Positions 51,104 through 61,100 are shown, numbered from the stretch's first letter. The stretch is 64,000 nucleotides of DNA from Halobacillus mangrovi (GCF_002097535.1 NZ_CP020772.1:3991501-4055500), one strand, 5' to 3'. Notes: a model not told the origin generated them from the letters alone. Translations and numbers: made by a program.

Positions 51104-52465
51104 TTATTTTATTCCGTATTTTTTAAGTTTTCTGACTATGCTTGGTTGACTAATCCCTAATACTTCTGCCATTCTCGTTGTTGTTTTATATAATAGCCTG
51201 GCCTTTTGAAGTTGGTCTCTTTCTACCCGTTCGAGAGTTTTCGGTAGGGATTCTTCAAAATTATTCATTCTTGAATAATCCTTACCTTCCGCTTTATAAT
51301 TATCCGGCAAATCTTCAGGAAGAATGATCGATCTATGGGAAGTCACGACAAGCCGCTCAATCAAATTGGTAAGCTCCCTTACATTCCCCCGCCATTCAAG
51401 CTCGGTCAACTCGTGCAGGACCTCCCGGCTCATCGTTCGTTTTCGTTTATACCTTTTAGTAAAAAGGTCGAGCGCATATTGAATGAGCGGAACGATATCC
51501 TCTTTTCTTTCTCTCAACGGAGGAATCGTGATCGGAACAACATTTAGTCGGAAATAAAGATCTTCACGAAATAAATTATTTTCAACCGATTCTTTCAATC
51601 GCTTATTCGTTGCGCTCACTAGGCGAAAATCGGCACGGATTTCTTTTCGTCCGCCCACTCTATAAAAAGACTTCTCCTGAATAAGCTTCAACACCTTAAC
51701 TTGGTTAGAGAGGGACAGTTCGCCCACTTCATCCAGAAACAAAGTCCCTTGATCGGCCAGTTCAGCGAACCCTTTTTTTCCTCCTTTGGCCGCTCCTGTA
51801 AAAGAGCCGGATTCATAACCAAATAACTCTGCTTCAAACAAGGATTCAGGAATGGCCCCGCAATTGACTTCTATAAACGGCCCACCCGCCCTCTCGCTTT
51901 TTTCATGGATCATTTTCGCAATTTCCGTTTTACCAACACCTGATTCGCCGAGAAGCAGTACACTTACATCCACACCAGCAATCTGATTGGCAGTGGCCAT
52001 GATCTTGCGCATCGGTTCGCTCTTTGCAATAAAGCTGCTTTCATTTTGCTGCTTTAAATACTCGAGCTCTTTTCTGACCCTCTCCATCTCCTCTGTCATT
52101 TCTTCCATGCCCGCTTTAATTTCCATCAATTCGGTTACATCATGCGAATAACTCACTACACGAACCAATTTATTGTTCTTATCAAAGACCGGCAAAGCTG
52201 TAACGAGTAATTTCTTTTCGCCTCCAACCGTTTGAACAAACGTGACTCTCTCTTTCTTTTCTACAACCATTGGAGTAGCCAGAGGCGTAAAAAGCCCTTG
52301 TTTTTCAAGGTCGTATACAGACTTTCCAATTAAATCGTCTGCATTCACGTCATAAACATCACCCGTCCCCTTACTCACCTTCACAATTGTTCCGTCCGTC
52401 TTCGTTACAAGGATATCCTCCTGGAGAGAATGAAAGATTGTTTTATACTCATCCCACTCTGTCAT
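51104..52465 (-). CDS. sigma-54-dependent transcriptional activator (PAS-AAA+-HTH)
   Basis: A protein of 453 residues. PAS sensor at about 8-110, a coiled helix (about 113-140), and an AAA+ domain (about 145-375). The AAA+ domain has Walker A LLGESGVGKTE, the sigma-54 contact loop as GSFTGA (usual GAFTGA, second residue changed), Walker B GTLFLDEVGEL and the sensor region LFREDLYFRLNVVPI. A TyrR-like HTH lies at about 415-453 (TRMAEVLGISQPSIVRKLKKYGIK). It acts like RocR or BkdR. The target is the sigma-54 promoter 5 bp past its stop. AAGGGG precedes the ATG. Confidence 0.9.
   Translation of the reverse strand: MTEWDEYKTIFHSLQEDILVTKTDGTIVKVSKGTGDVYDVNADDLIGKSVYDLEKQGLFTPLATPMVVEKKERVTFVQTVGGEKKLLVTALPVFDKNNKLVRVVSYSHDVTELMEIKAGMEEMTEEMERVRKELEYLKQQNESSFIAKSEPMRKIMATANQIAGVDVSVLLLGESGVGKTEIAKMIHEKSERAGGPFIEVNCGAIPESLFEAELFGYESGSFTGAAKGGKKGFAELADQGTLFLDEVGELSLSNQVKVLKLIQEKSFYRVGGRKEIRADFRLVSATNKRLKESVENNLFREDLYFRLNVVPITIPPLRERKEDIVPLIQYALDLFTKRYKRKRTMSREVLHELTELEWRGNVRELTNLIERLVVTSHRSIILPEDLPDNYKAEGKDYSRMNNFEESLPKTLERVERDQLQKARLLYKTTTRMAEVLGISQPSIVRKLKKYGIK
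51260..51279. promoter_or_regulatory. upstream activator site inside the activator gene
   Basis: ATTATTCA-TTCT-TGAATAAT is a perfect 8+8 palindrome about 170 bp upstream of the -24 box, a usual distance for sigma-54 enhancers. The same core, TATTCA-N4-TGAATA, occurs twice before the activator gene. Confidence 0.7.
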
Positions 52466-52479
52466 CCAATCGCCCCTTA

Positions 52480-52497
52480 TTATTCATATTTGAATAA
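52480..52497. promoter_or_regulatory. TTATTCA-N4-TGAATAA palindrome at the activator start
   Basis: A 7+7 perfect palindrome ending 15 bp before the activator ATG, overlapping the position of the ribosome site region. Binding here would repress the activator's own gene. Confidence 0.65.
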
Positions 52498-52545
52498 CAC
52501 ACTCACGAAACCTGACAACCATATGTAGTTTGAAAATTCCTAATT

Positions 52546-52561
52546 TATTCACTAATGAATA
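52546..52561. promoter_or_regulatory. TATTCA-N4-TGAATA palindrome upstream of the activator gene
   Basis: A perfect 6+6 palindrome 81 bp before the activator ATG. It is the third copy of the motif in this 1.3-kb region. The remaining AT-rich sequence from 52562 to 52673 shows no gene. Confidence 0.6.
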
Positions 52562-52673
52562 TGCATTGCATATATCCTAACATAAAAATGTATAGTTGTG
52601 TTTAATTATTTAGTAATTTGTATATTTATTAATGTTGTCAGGTAACATTTTTCTTTCAAAGCATACCTCACAC

Positions 52674-52707
52674 CAAAAAAAGACCAGCCCTTCAAAAGGA
52701 CTGGTCT
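52674..52707 (-). terminator. terminator of the PrsA-like lipoprotein gene
   Basis: AGACCAGCCCTT pairs with AAGGACTGGTCT with one mismatch. A T run follows on the minus strand. Confidence 0.85.
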
Positions 52708-52719
52708 CCGTCGTTTTTA

Positions 52720-53496
52720 TTATACGTTTACTTTTACATCTGCATCTTTCTTAAGATCTTCTACAAGTTTTTGATAAGCTTGTGCTTCTTTTTGACCGGA
52801 TAATTGTTGTTTAATCATCGGTTTCGCTTCTTCATAAGAAGGAACTTTACTTTTACTTTCTCCACCTGCTTTTTCTTGCTGTTTCTTCATCTGTTCGTAA
52901 GCTTCTTTCATTTCTTTCTCCGTCGGTTCCAGGTCTCCAGCTTCTTCTGCAAGAAGTTTCTCAAGCTTCATTTGTTTTTCAACCTGAGCCATGACTTCTT
53001 CTTCTTTCATCCCTTGTTCTTCCAATTTAGACAAGAACTTTTCTTTGGACTCAAGCTTTTGCTGTTTTGCAATTTCTTCTAACTTTTTGTTCTTCTCTTC
53101 TTCAGATACTGTGAAATCACGACTGTTCGCTTCCTGGATTAGAAGTGTTTGACCTACTAAGCTTTCAGCCACTTGTTTCTTCAATTTATCCTGGTCCACT
53201 TCTTTACCAGTCATTTGCGATTGCATCGCCATTTGCTGGAATTGAGACTTGTACGTTTCTGTGAATTCTTTTTTCTTGATCTCTTCATCGTTTACTTTAG
53301 CAACAACTTCAGGTACGCCTTCTAAGTCAGGCTCTGGCATTTTTGCTTTTTCTCCACTTGCTTTTTCACCGCTTGCTTCTTCTTGTTTTGCTTTTTCTTC
53401 ATTATTTTTATCTTCAGCTGTTGCACCGTCATCGCCACATGCAGCCAATAGAGCGATTAAGGCAGCCAACATGAAACTCAGTAATTTTTTATTCAA
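52720..53496 (-). CDS. SurA/PrsA-N-type lipoprotein, putative foldase
   Basis: A 258-residue lipoprotein with signal peptide and lipobox LLAAC (Cys about 20), an Ala/Glu/Lys-rich linker, then the SurA N-terminal chaperone domain (about 65-245: VVAKVNDEEIKKKEFTETYKSQ, LKKQVAESLVGQTLLIQEA). The parvulin isomerase domain of full PrsA is absent, so it would be a holdase only. The start is a TTG with AAAGGAG 8 bases upstream; an ATG two codons earlier lies too close to the ribosome site. It would act at the outer face of the membrane. Confidence 0.82.
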   Translation of the reverse strand: MNKKLLSFMLAALIALLAACGDDGATAEDKNNEEKAKQEEASGEKASGEKAKMPEPDLEGVPEVVAKVNDEEIKKKEFTETYKSQFQQMAMQSQMTGKEVDQDKLKKQVAESLVGQTLLIQEANSRDFTVSEEEKNKKLEEIAKQQKLESKEKFLSKLEEQGMKEEEVMAQVEKQMKLEKLLAEEAGDLEPTEKEMKEAYEQMKKQQEKAGGESKSKVPSYEEAKPMIKQQLSGQKEAQAYQKLVEDLKKDADVKVNV

Positions 53497-53692
53497 TGTC
53501 ATGTCTCCTTTATGATTCATGATGTTTGCCATTGTAACATGTACAAAAGCGCTGTAAACATCGTTATTTGGAGTTTGAACGAATATTACAATTATATGAT
53601 AGGAGCCATGCCCGTCCTCATAGTTTTTCTGCTCACTAATTACGATTAAATATAAAAATACGGAAAAAGTGTGTAAAAAATATGATGAGGGC

Positions 53693-54661
53693 TTAACCCT
53701 GCTCTTGGTAAAGGGTCAGCACTTCTTTAGCTCTATCCGTAACCTTAGAGATTAGATCTTTTGGTGAGACGACCAGGATTTGATTCCCAAAACCTAAAAT
53801 GAAATTCACAGCTTCTTCTTCGGTTTGAAAAGTTAGTTCCACATACGCCCAGCCATCTTCTGTCCCTTTTTCTGACGTCTTCGTTACGAACCGTCCCGTA
53901 AACATGATCCTTTTATAAGCAGAGGTAGACACTTTTACTTCCACGGAAAAATTCGGAAGAGTCTCAGCAAACGTTTTTTTTGAGTTTTTCCAGTAAGAAG
54001 CTAAATCAAAATCAGCGGGCCTCTCAAAATAGTCTTCCTCCTTAGAGATTTGCTTGATCCTCGCCACTTTATAGCTGCGATAATCCCCGTTTTCATTCAT
54101 CGCCACGACATACCACGTGCTTGCTTTTGCCACCAGACCAAGAGGTTGAATAATGGATTCTTTCTCATCCCCATTCGCCTTCTTATAAAGGATTTTAGCT
54201 TTTTGCTCATTCATCACGACGTCCTGGAGTGTCTCCATCGCTGCTGTTATATCTGTTTGGGTATTTTTCCACGTGCCCATATCAACATAGATTCGCTCCC
54301 ATAGACTTCTAGCCTGTTGTCTTGAATGCTCGGGCAACGATAGAAGCAGTTTATTTTTCACTTCCTTGGAGGAAATGTCTATGTCTAAATCGGTGAGGAT
54401 CTTCTCCGCAGGTGGCAGAAATAAGGATTGCAGTTCCTTCTCTTTCAACCAACTGAGCTTTTGCTTCCAATCATCAATGAGTCTCCATCCCCCTGCTTTT
54501 CCTCTTTGGGAATAAACGGGGATACCTGCTGCACTCAGAGATTCCATATCACGATGGATGGTTCGTTCGGAAACTTCAAGCTCGTTTGCTAGTTCAGGTG
54601 TCGATAAGGTCTCGCCATACTGTAAAAGGATCAGAATTTTAATCATTCTCTCTGCTTTCAT
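53693..54661 (-). CDS. WYL-domain transcriptional regulator (YafY type)
   Basis: A 322-residue regulator. DeoR-like HTH at about 5-60 (ILILLQYGETLSTPELANELEVSERTIHRDMESLSAAGIPV), then a WYL domain (about 140-230: IIQPLGLVAKASTWYVVAMNENGDYRSYKVARI), and the WCX C-terminal extension (about 235-315). Members sense ligands or nucleic acids through the WYL fold. It is divergent from an SDR gene 87 bp away, which is its probable target. Confidence 0.88.
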   Translation of the reverse strand: MKAERMIKILILLQYGETLSTPELANELEVSERTIHRDMESLSAAGIPVYSQRGKAGGWRLIDDWKQKLSWLKEKELQSLFLPPAEKILTDLDIDISSKEVKNKLLLSLPEHSRQQARSLWERIYVDMGTWKNTQTDITAAMETLQDVVMNEQKAKILYKKANGDEKESIIQPLGLVAKASTWYVVAMNENGDYRSYKVARIKQISKEEDYFERPADFDLASYWKNSKKTFAETLPNFSVEVKVSTSAYKRIMFTGRFVTKTSEKGTEDGWAYVELTFQTEEEAVNFILGFGNQILVVSPKDLISKVTDRAKEVLTLYQEQG

Positions 54662-54688
54662 AAAAAATAGACTCCTTTTCTAATCATG

Positions 54689-54704
54689 ACATGAGATGAC
54701 ATGT
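54689..54704. promoter_or_regulatory. inverted repeat ACATG-N6-CATGT in the WYL/SDR intergenic region
   Basis: It lies between the divergent genes, a few bases before TATACT (54712-54717), the likely -10 box of the SDR gene. It is a candidate operator for the WYL regulator. Confidence 0.4.
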
Positions 54705-54748
54705 TTTCACTTTATACTAAACATACAATAGATGAAAGGACTGATGAC

Positions 54749-55633
54749 ATGACTCTTGATAATAAAGTAGCTATTGTTGCTGGTGCTACGAGAGGCGCTG
54801 GCCGGGCCATGGCTGTAAAATTGGGGGAAGCGGGAGCGACCGTCTATGTGACCGGACGATCAACAAAAGCGGAACCGTCTCCAATGAACAGAAAAGAAAC
54901 AATTGAAGATACAGCGGAATTAGTAAATGAAGCGGGCGGGCACGGGATCCCTGTCCAAGTGGATCATACCAGCAAGGAACAAGTAAAGGCATTTATAGAG
55001 CGAGTCCGTTCTGAACAAAAGGGACAGCTCGACATACTAGTCAATGATATTTGGGGAGGCGATCCTCTTACCGAATGGGGAAAAGATGTCGGAGAACATA
55101 GTTTAACAAAGGGGCTGCAAATGCAAAAACAGGCGGTAGGAGCTCATATCATTACCTCTCACTACGCTGTTCCCTTAATGAAAAAGAACAGAAGCGGCTT
55201 GATCGTAGAAATTACAGATGGAATAACGGACGAATATCGAGGCAACTTTTATTATAGTTTAGCGAAAATCTCTAACATTCATATGGCTAAAGCGATGGCC
55301 AAAGATTTGAAAGACTATAAGATTACATCGATTGCGTTGACTCCAGGTTTTCTTCGCTCAGAAGCGATGCTTGATCTGTTTGGTGTGACAGAAGAAAATT
55401 GGCAAGAGGGCACTAAAGTTGAAAAGCACTTTATTGCGTCAGAAACTCCCTATTATATAGGTGAAGCGCTGAAGCATTTGGCGACAGATCCTGATGTTCA
55501 CCGTTTTAACGGAAAAACGCTAAGCACATGGGGGTTATCAGAAGTCTATGGATTTAAAGATAGCGATGGATCTCAGCCTCACTGGGGAAATTATTATGAT
55601 CGGTATGTAAAAGGGACAGAAGAGGAGCGGTGA
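54749..55633 (+). CDS. SDR family oxidoreductase
   Basis: A 294-residue short-chain dehydrogenase. The cofactor loop is VAGATRGAGRAMAVKLGEAGA, and ILVNDIWGGDPL replaces the usual NNAG. The Tyr-Lys pair lies in YYSLAKISNIHMAKAMAKDLKDY, and LTPGFLRSEAML follows. The C-terminal extension (HFNGKTLSTWGLSEVYGF-type) fits a subgroup of Gram-positive SDRs of unknown substrate. AAAGGAC precedes the ATG at 54749; a longer frame starts 16 codons earlier without a ribosome site. Likely controlled by the divergent WYL regulator. Confidence 0.85.
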   Translation: MTLDNKVAIVAGATRGAGRAMAVKLGEAGATVYVTGRSTKAEPSPMNRKETIEDTAELVNEAGGHGIPVQVDHTSKEQVKAFIERVRSEQKGQLDILVNDIWGGDPLTEWGKDVGEHSLTKGLQMQKQAVGAHIITSHYAVPLMKKNRSGLIVEITDGITDEYRGNFYYSLAKISNIHMAKAMAKDLKDYKITSIALTPGFLRSEAMLDLFGVTEENWQEGTKVEKHFIASETPYYIGEALKHLATDPDVHRFNGKTLSTWGLSEVYGFKDSDGSQPHWGNYYDRYVKGTEEER

Positions 55634-55651
55634 GTCTTCACCGCTCTTTTT
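55625..55651 (+). terminator. Rho-independent terminator
   Basis: GAGCGGTGA pairs with TCACCGCTC around 4 bases, followed by TTTTT. It overlaps the SDR stop codon. Confidence 0.9.
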
Positions 55652-55696
55652 CGTACCCTCATGCTATAATCGAATGGATTCGCTATGTAAGGACAA

Positions 55697-55845
55697 ATGA
55701 AAGGCCGCTTACGACTCAATGATCATCCAGGTTCACTGGTGTTCATGAATACGGAGAGCCGATTTTTTTGCATGTAAAAACAAAGAAAGATGATGTGTTC
55801 ATAAGCCGTAACAGTAAGCTGAAACACAAGATGAAGCGATTATAA
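55697..55845 (+). pseudogene. possible small decayed reading frame
   Basis: TATAAT at about 55664 and AAGGAC before an ATG (55697) introduce a frame reading MKGRLRLNDHPGSLVF that soon stops. One frame over, the text VHEYGEPIFLHVKTKKDDVF runs on with protein-like composition to a stop at 55845. A single frameshift would join them into a product of about 50 residues. The family is not recognised; it may equally be chance. The rest of the 295-base gap holds nothing else. Confidence 0.25.
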
Positions 55846-55928
55846 CATTGATTAGAAATGAATGATTGTATTACGAACTTCTCATTCTTTACTCATTTCA
55901 TAGCCCCGTTTTTAGAAGAATTGACCCC

Positions 55929-56372
55929 TTACAAATCCATCCTCATCTCTATCTCATTATCTTTTTGTTCATACTTTTTAAACCCTGCTTTTTCATAAAC
56001 GCGAATGGCTGCTTTATTTCTCGAGTCTACAACTAATCTAATGTAATTAAGGTGACTATCATAGTATTGGAGGCCAAATTTTATTCCTTGATTGACATAT
56101 TTTACTCCTAAACCTTTGCCAACTAAATCAGGTCTTAAAGCCAACCCTATCTCCATAGTGCTACCCATGATGTTGAACTCAAATAAACCGGCAGGCTGAT
56201 TGTCCAATAATGCTACGAACCCTTCGCAACCACCAGGTCCCACTAATGTTTCATTCTTTTTAGAGGACTCAAAATAAGGAGTCATCAAGACTTCTTCAAT
56301 AAAGCCTTTATAATTCCAAGAGTCAATTTCTTTTACATATTCTATCGTTATAGGTTTAAATTTAAAATGCAA
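55929..56372 (-). CDS. GNAT family N-acetyltransferase
   Basis: A protein of 147 residues with FKPITIEYVKEIDSWNYKG at the N-terminus and the acetyl-CoA loop LRPDLVGKGLGVKYVNQGIKFG, then VVDSRNKAAIRVYEKAGF. The acceptor is unknown. A TTG start (56370-56372) with AAAGGAG ten bases upstream puts the domain right at the N-terminus. An ATG 20 codons earlier, overlapping the LysR stop codon, is the alternative but lacks a good ribosome site. It follows the LysR gene in the same direction and is probably in one operon. Confidence 0.8.
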   Translation of the reverse strand: MHFKFKPITIEYVKEIDSWNYKGFIEEVLMTPYFESSKKNETLVGPGGCEGFVALLDNQPAGLFEFNIMGSTMEIGLALRPDLVGKGLGVKYVNQGIKFGLQYYDSHLNYIRLVVDSRNKAAIRVYEKAGFKKYEQKDNEIEMRMDL

Positions 56373-56421
56373 TTGGACTGTGCTCCTTTTCTTAAAGTAT
56401 TTGGGAAATTCATTAAACCCT

Positions 56422-57309
56422 TCATCTAACATTAGTAGTAAAAGCCTTCAAAATTTTCTTTCCAGCAGGAGTTAAAGAGGCTTTACTGTCAAAACTCACG
56501 AGAGCAAGCCACCTGAACAACTTTGGAAAGTCTGTCGGACACAGTTTAATAACCTTCCCTCTTTCTAAATCCTCTTGAGCCATGGATTCGGTTATAAGAG
56601 CTATCCCTTTTCCTGATCGTACAAATTCCAAAGCGGTAGTCGGAGGAAGTTCAATTGTATCCATTCCAAATGTCATATGACTCCTCTGCCAATTTTTACT
56701 CTCATCACTCCAATCGGTAAGGATAAAGGGGCGCCCCTTTGAAAAAACGTCATGAACTGAGTAACTCCCTTTATATAAATTGGCCAACACATGATTTCTT
56801 TGCGCCACTAAAATTAAAGGTTCTTTGATAAGAAGAAGTTCTTTTAGATCACTATTATAAAAAGGATATGTGACCACCCCCATTTTGATAAAGCCATCAT
56901 AAAGCATTTCAATGATTTGTTGATTATGTCCTGTATGAATAGCTAAATCTATGCAGGGATAATTATCATACATGTAAGTAAGGACATTTGTAAAAAGCCC
57001 TGTGGTAAAAGTAGGTAAAGTCCCTAGTGTTATCTCTCCCCATTTTCCCTCTCTAATTGCATGTGCTCTCTCTTCTCCCTTTTTAAGAACGTCTAATGCC
57101 TGTCTAGCATAAGGTAAGAAACCCTTCCCCAAATCTGTCATTTCCACTGTATTACCTGTTCTATTAAACAATGAGCCTCCCACACTCTTTTCAAGTTCTT
57201 TCACTCTTAGGCTAATCGTAGGCTGCGATACATCCAAATATCTAGCCGCCTTACTAAATGATCCAAGACGAACAACAAGATCAAATGCTCTCAGCTGGTT
57301 AATTTCCAA
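56422..57309 (-). CDS. LysR family transcriptional regulator
   Basis: A protein of 295 residues. HTH at 1-60 (INQLRAFDLVVRLGSFSKAARYLDVSQPTISLRVKELEKSVGGSLFNR) and a periplasmic-binding-like effector domain (about 90-290). LysR proteins usually control the divergent gene, here the methyltransferase at 57440, and themselves. The effector is unknown. A GNAT gene follows in the same direction. Confidence 0.9.
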   Translation of the reverse strand: MEINQLRAFDLVVRLGSFSKAARYLDVSQPTISLRVKELEKSVGGSLFNRTGNTVEMTDLGKGFLPYARQALDVLKKGEERAHAIREGKWGEITLGTLPTFTTGLFTNVLTYMYDNYPCIDLAIHTGHNQQIIEMLYDGFIKMGVVTYPFYNSDLKELLLIKEPLILVAQRNHVLANLYKGSYSVHDVFSKGRPFILTDWSDESKNWQRSHMTFGMDTIELPPTTALEFVRSGKGIALITESMAQEDLERGKVIKLCPTDFPKLFRWLALVSFDSKASLTPAGKKILKAFTTNVR

Positions 57310-57360
57310 TCTTTCTCACACCTATAAAAAAATTTAATGATAACTATAGGATATATTAGA

Positions 57361-57389
57361 TTGTTTTATATGTATCTCCTGCTTATACT
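57361..57389 (+). promoter_or_regulatory. sigma-A promoter of the methyltransferase gene
   Basis: TTGTTT (57361-57366), 17 bases, TATACT (57384-57389). It is 51 bp before the start codon and divergent from lysR. Confidence 0.65.
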
Positions 57390-57439
57390 CCAGATATACT
57401 TGAACCAATTTATCCCTAGACAGGGAAGGAGGTATTTTG

Positions 57440-58063
57440 ATGAAGATTCGAAAACAACTTTTAAGTTTTGTTGAAAGCCAATACGAGAATCCAAGAGGGG
57501 TGCTAGGGTGGTATATGGGAGAAAAAATGATACATCAGCACAAACGAGAGACGTATTGGAGCATCGAAAAATTAAATTTACAAGAAGACGAACATCTCTT
57601 GGAAATCGGGTGTGGTGCAGGGTATGGCCTACAGCTTTTAGCAGAAAAGTCAGCAGTCAGAAAAGTAACAGGGTTAGACATATCTCATACAATCCTCCTT
57701 TCTTCTAGAATTCGAAACAAGCGTGCTCTAAGGGAACAAAAAGTCCAACTCGTTCACGGCAGCGTACAGAACCTTCCTTTTAGTGATAGAGTTTTTTCTA
57801 GAATTTTGAGCATTCATTCTATTTACTTTTGGGAAGACTTACACAAAGCAATGTCCGAAATTTATAGAGTATTGAAACCCGGAGGAATCGTATTCATTAC
57901 TCTTAGTGATGGAAAAGACGGAATGAAGTGGAAAGCGATAAGCAGTATGGTGGAAGATAACCTTATACCAACTATGAATCAATTAAATTTTAAAAATGTG
58001 AGCATAGAAAGAGGGCCATCCTCAAGAGGGTACCATACCATTGCCGTGTTGGGGAAACGCTGA
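57440..58063 (+). CDS. class I SAM-dependent methyltransferase
   Basis: A 207-residue enzyme with SAM loop LLEIGCGAGYGLQLLAE, VTGLDIS, LVHGSVQNLPFSDRVFSRILSIHSIYFWEDL and MSEIYRVLKPGGIVFITL, a complete UbiE-like core with little extra. The substrate cannot be told. The ATG at 57440 has GGAGG 7 bases upstream; a TTG codon precedes it directly. It has its own promoter and is divergent from lysR. Confidence 0.85.
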   Translation: MKIRKQLLSFVESQYENPRGVLGWYMGEKMIHQHKRETYWSIEKLNLQEDEHLLEIGCGAGYGLQLLAEKSAVRKVTGLDISHTILLSSRIRNKRALREQKVQLVHGSVQNLPFSDRVFSRILSIHSIYFWEDLHKAMSEIYRVLKPGGIVFITLSDGKDGMKWKAISSMVEDNLIPTMNQLNFKNVSIERGPSSRGYHTIAVLGKR

Positions 58064-58122
58064 CAAAAGAATAGATGAATAGATCATTACTTTAAGTACA
58101 CAATACGATGCCCCTCACTAAA

Positions 58123-58153
58123 TAAAAAAGCCCCAGGCATTGAGCCCAGGGCT
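58123..58153 (-). terminator. terminator of ileS
   Basis: AGCCCCAGGC (58129-58138) and GCCCAGGGCT (58144-58153) pair with one central mismatch. A TTTTTT run follows on the minus strand. Confidence 0.8.
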
Positions 58154-58166
58154 ATTATCATCTATC

Positions 58167-61100
58167 TTACTTCTGCAAAGCTACCTTCACTTGGTTGTCT
58201 CCAACTGTGAATTCTTTCATATTGTCCGCATCACCTAAAGTCAGGTTGTTCACAAGAACATTTTCACGGATCAACTGTTCATTTTGCTGGATCGCTTTTT
58301 TCACATCATCGTCGCCGTCAAGGGCAATGTCGACGCGAAGATCGATTGGAAGGTCCTGCTTTTTACGGTCGTCCTGAATGACACGGATCACTTCACGAGC
58401 AAGCCCCTCAAGGCGCAGCTCTTCGGTGATCGTTGTATCAAGGATCACATGGAAGTCCTGGTTCGACCCCATAGATAGACCGGAATCAGCAACACGTTCA
58501 ACGTTCAACAGATCCATCGGAACTTCTACTTCTCCATCACCTGTAGGCACAACAACTTTTTCGTCTTGAACCACTTGGGCCGCCTCTTCGTCAGAAAGCT
58601 TCTCAAGGTATCCTTTGACAACTCCGACATTTTTACCTAAAACAGGACCAGCTGCGCGGAAGTTCAGTTTGACTTCATAACGGACAAGATCGTCAGAAGA
58701 TTGTTTGACAACCACTTCTTTCACATTGATCTCATCACGAATGATGTTGTTGTACTTCTCAAGTGCTTTTCCTTGGTCAGGGTTAACTGGAATCACGGTA
58801 AGCTCAGATAATGGCTGCTTCGTCTTGATCGCTTCTGTGTTTCGCACGCCACGAGCAAGCTCGACAACTTGCAGAACCGCATCCATGTCTTGTTCCAGCT
58901 GCTTGTCGACAACCTGATCGTTTACTTTCGGGAAGAATGCAAGGTGCACACTTTCACCAGTCAAGTTTTGATAGATGTCTTCGGCTAAGAACGGTGTGAA
59001 TGGTGCCATCAGCTGGCTCAATCCAGTCAGAACTTCGTGAAGCGTGTGATACGCTGCTTTCTTGGATTCAGTCATGCCTTCTTCCCAGAAGCGGTCACGG
59101 GAACGACGGATGTACCAGTTACTCACTTCATCCACATATTTCTCAAGTGCTTTTGCAGCTTTTGTGAAATCATAGTCATCCAGGGCTTCCCCTACAACGC
59201 CTGTGACACTGTTCAGACGGGAAAGTACCCAGCGGTCAAGAAGCGTCTTTTCACCTGTTTCGTTTTGATCAAATTCGTAGCCGTCAATGTTCGCATAAAG
59301 CGTATAGAACCCATGAGTGTTCACAAGGGTATCAATGACCTTCGATTTCGCTTCCACTACGACACGCTCAGAGAAACGTTTGTTGTTCCAAGGAGCACTA
59401 TCAGCAAGAAGGGCCCAACGGAAAGCATCAGCACCGAATTTCGTGACTAAGTCTGTCGGATTCAGCGCATTCCCTTTACTTTTGGACATCTTACGTCCTT
59501 CTTCATCAAGAATGTGCCCTGTGGAAAGCACACGTTTGTATGGAGCTTTTCCTGTAAATAGCGTAGATACGGCAAGCAGGCTATAGAACCATCCACGTGT
59601 CTGGTCGATTCCTTCACAGATGACATCAGCAGGGAATTGCTTTTCAAATTGGTCTTTATTTTCAAACGGATAGTGCTGTTGAGCAAACGGCATAGATCCA
59701 CTGTCGAACCATACGTCGATGACCTCAGGAACACGGTTCATCGTTCCTTCACACTTTTCACACTTCAGCTGCACACGGTCTACGTAAGGCTTATGAAGCT
59801 CTACATCACCGATGTCACCGATTGCTTTTTCTTGAAGATCGGCCTGACTGTGTGGCGCGTATTGATGATCACAGGAATCACAGATCCAAATTGGAAGTGG
59901 AGTTCCCCAGAAACGGTTCCGACCGATATTCCAGTCGACCATGTTTTCAAGGAAGTTTCCAAAACGGCCATGCTTGATGTGATCTGGGTGCCACGTTACT
60001 TCTTCATTATTTTCAAGGAATTGGTCCTTCAATTGTGTTGTTTTGATAAACCAGCTCTCGATTGCGTAGTAAAGCAATGGAGAGTCACAACGCCAGCAGT
60101 GCGGGTAACTGTGCTCATATTTTTCTTTATGGAAAAGGAGTCCTTCATTGGCCAAATACTTCACTATATCAACATCACAGTCTTTAACGAAACGGCCTTG
60201 GAATGGAGGGATATCCTCTGTATAACGTCCTTGCCCATCAACAACGTTGAAGAAGGAAAGGTTATATTCTTTTACTAAGTTGTAGTCATCTTCACCGTAA
60301 GCTGGAGCGATGTGTACGACACCTGTACCACTCTCAGCATTAACGAAGTCTGCTTCGACAACGAAGTGCCCGCGCTCAGGTTTTACAAATGGGAATGGGG
60401 CAATATATTCCACATCTTTGAACTCGCTTCCTTTATGTTTGGAAACAATTTCGTACTCCTCGCCCAGGTTTTTCTCTGCAAGAGCTTCTGCCACAATGTA
60501 CACTTCGCCGTCCTTTTTAGCTTTGATGTAATCAAGGTCAGAGTGGACAGCTAAGGTTACGTTTGCCGGAAGCGTCCATGGGGTTGTCGTCCATCCTAGG
60601 AAAAATTCATTCTCAGAGCCTTTCACTTTGAATTTCGCTGTTGCGGAAAGATCTTTGACGTCCTCGTAGCCTTGGGCCACTTCATGAGAGCTCAAAGTGG
60701 TTTGACAGCTCGGGCAGTAAGGCGTAACGCGGTGACCTTTGGATAGTAAATCACGTTTGTGCAGGTCACTCAGGATGTACCAGACACTCTCGATGTAGCG
60801 GTTTTCTAACGTGACATATGGGTCATCCATGTCTAGCCAATAACCGATCGACTCTGTAAACTCACGCCACTCTTTTTCATAGTTGAAAACACTCTTCTTA
60901 CACTCTTCAATGAACTTCTCGACACCGTATTTTTCAATCTCTTGTTTACCAGAGATTCCTAGCTGCTTCTCAACTTCAAGCTCAACCGGAAGACCGTGGG
61001 TATCCCAGCCGCCTTTACGTAGAACCTGATAGCCTTGCATCGTTTTGTAACGTCCAACAAAGTCTTTGATCACACGGCCAAGGACATGACCAGCGTGAGG

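Noticed and set aside
59637..60278. 213-codon open frame antisense to ileS
   Set aside because: It lies wholly inside a certain gene on the other strand and shows no motif or ribosome site; several other antisense frames within ileS are of the same kind.
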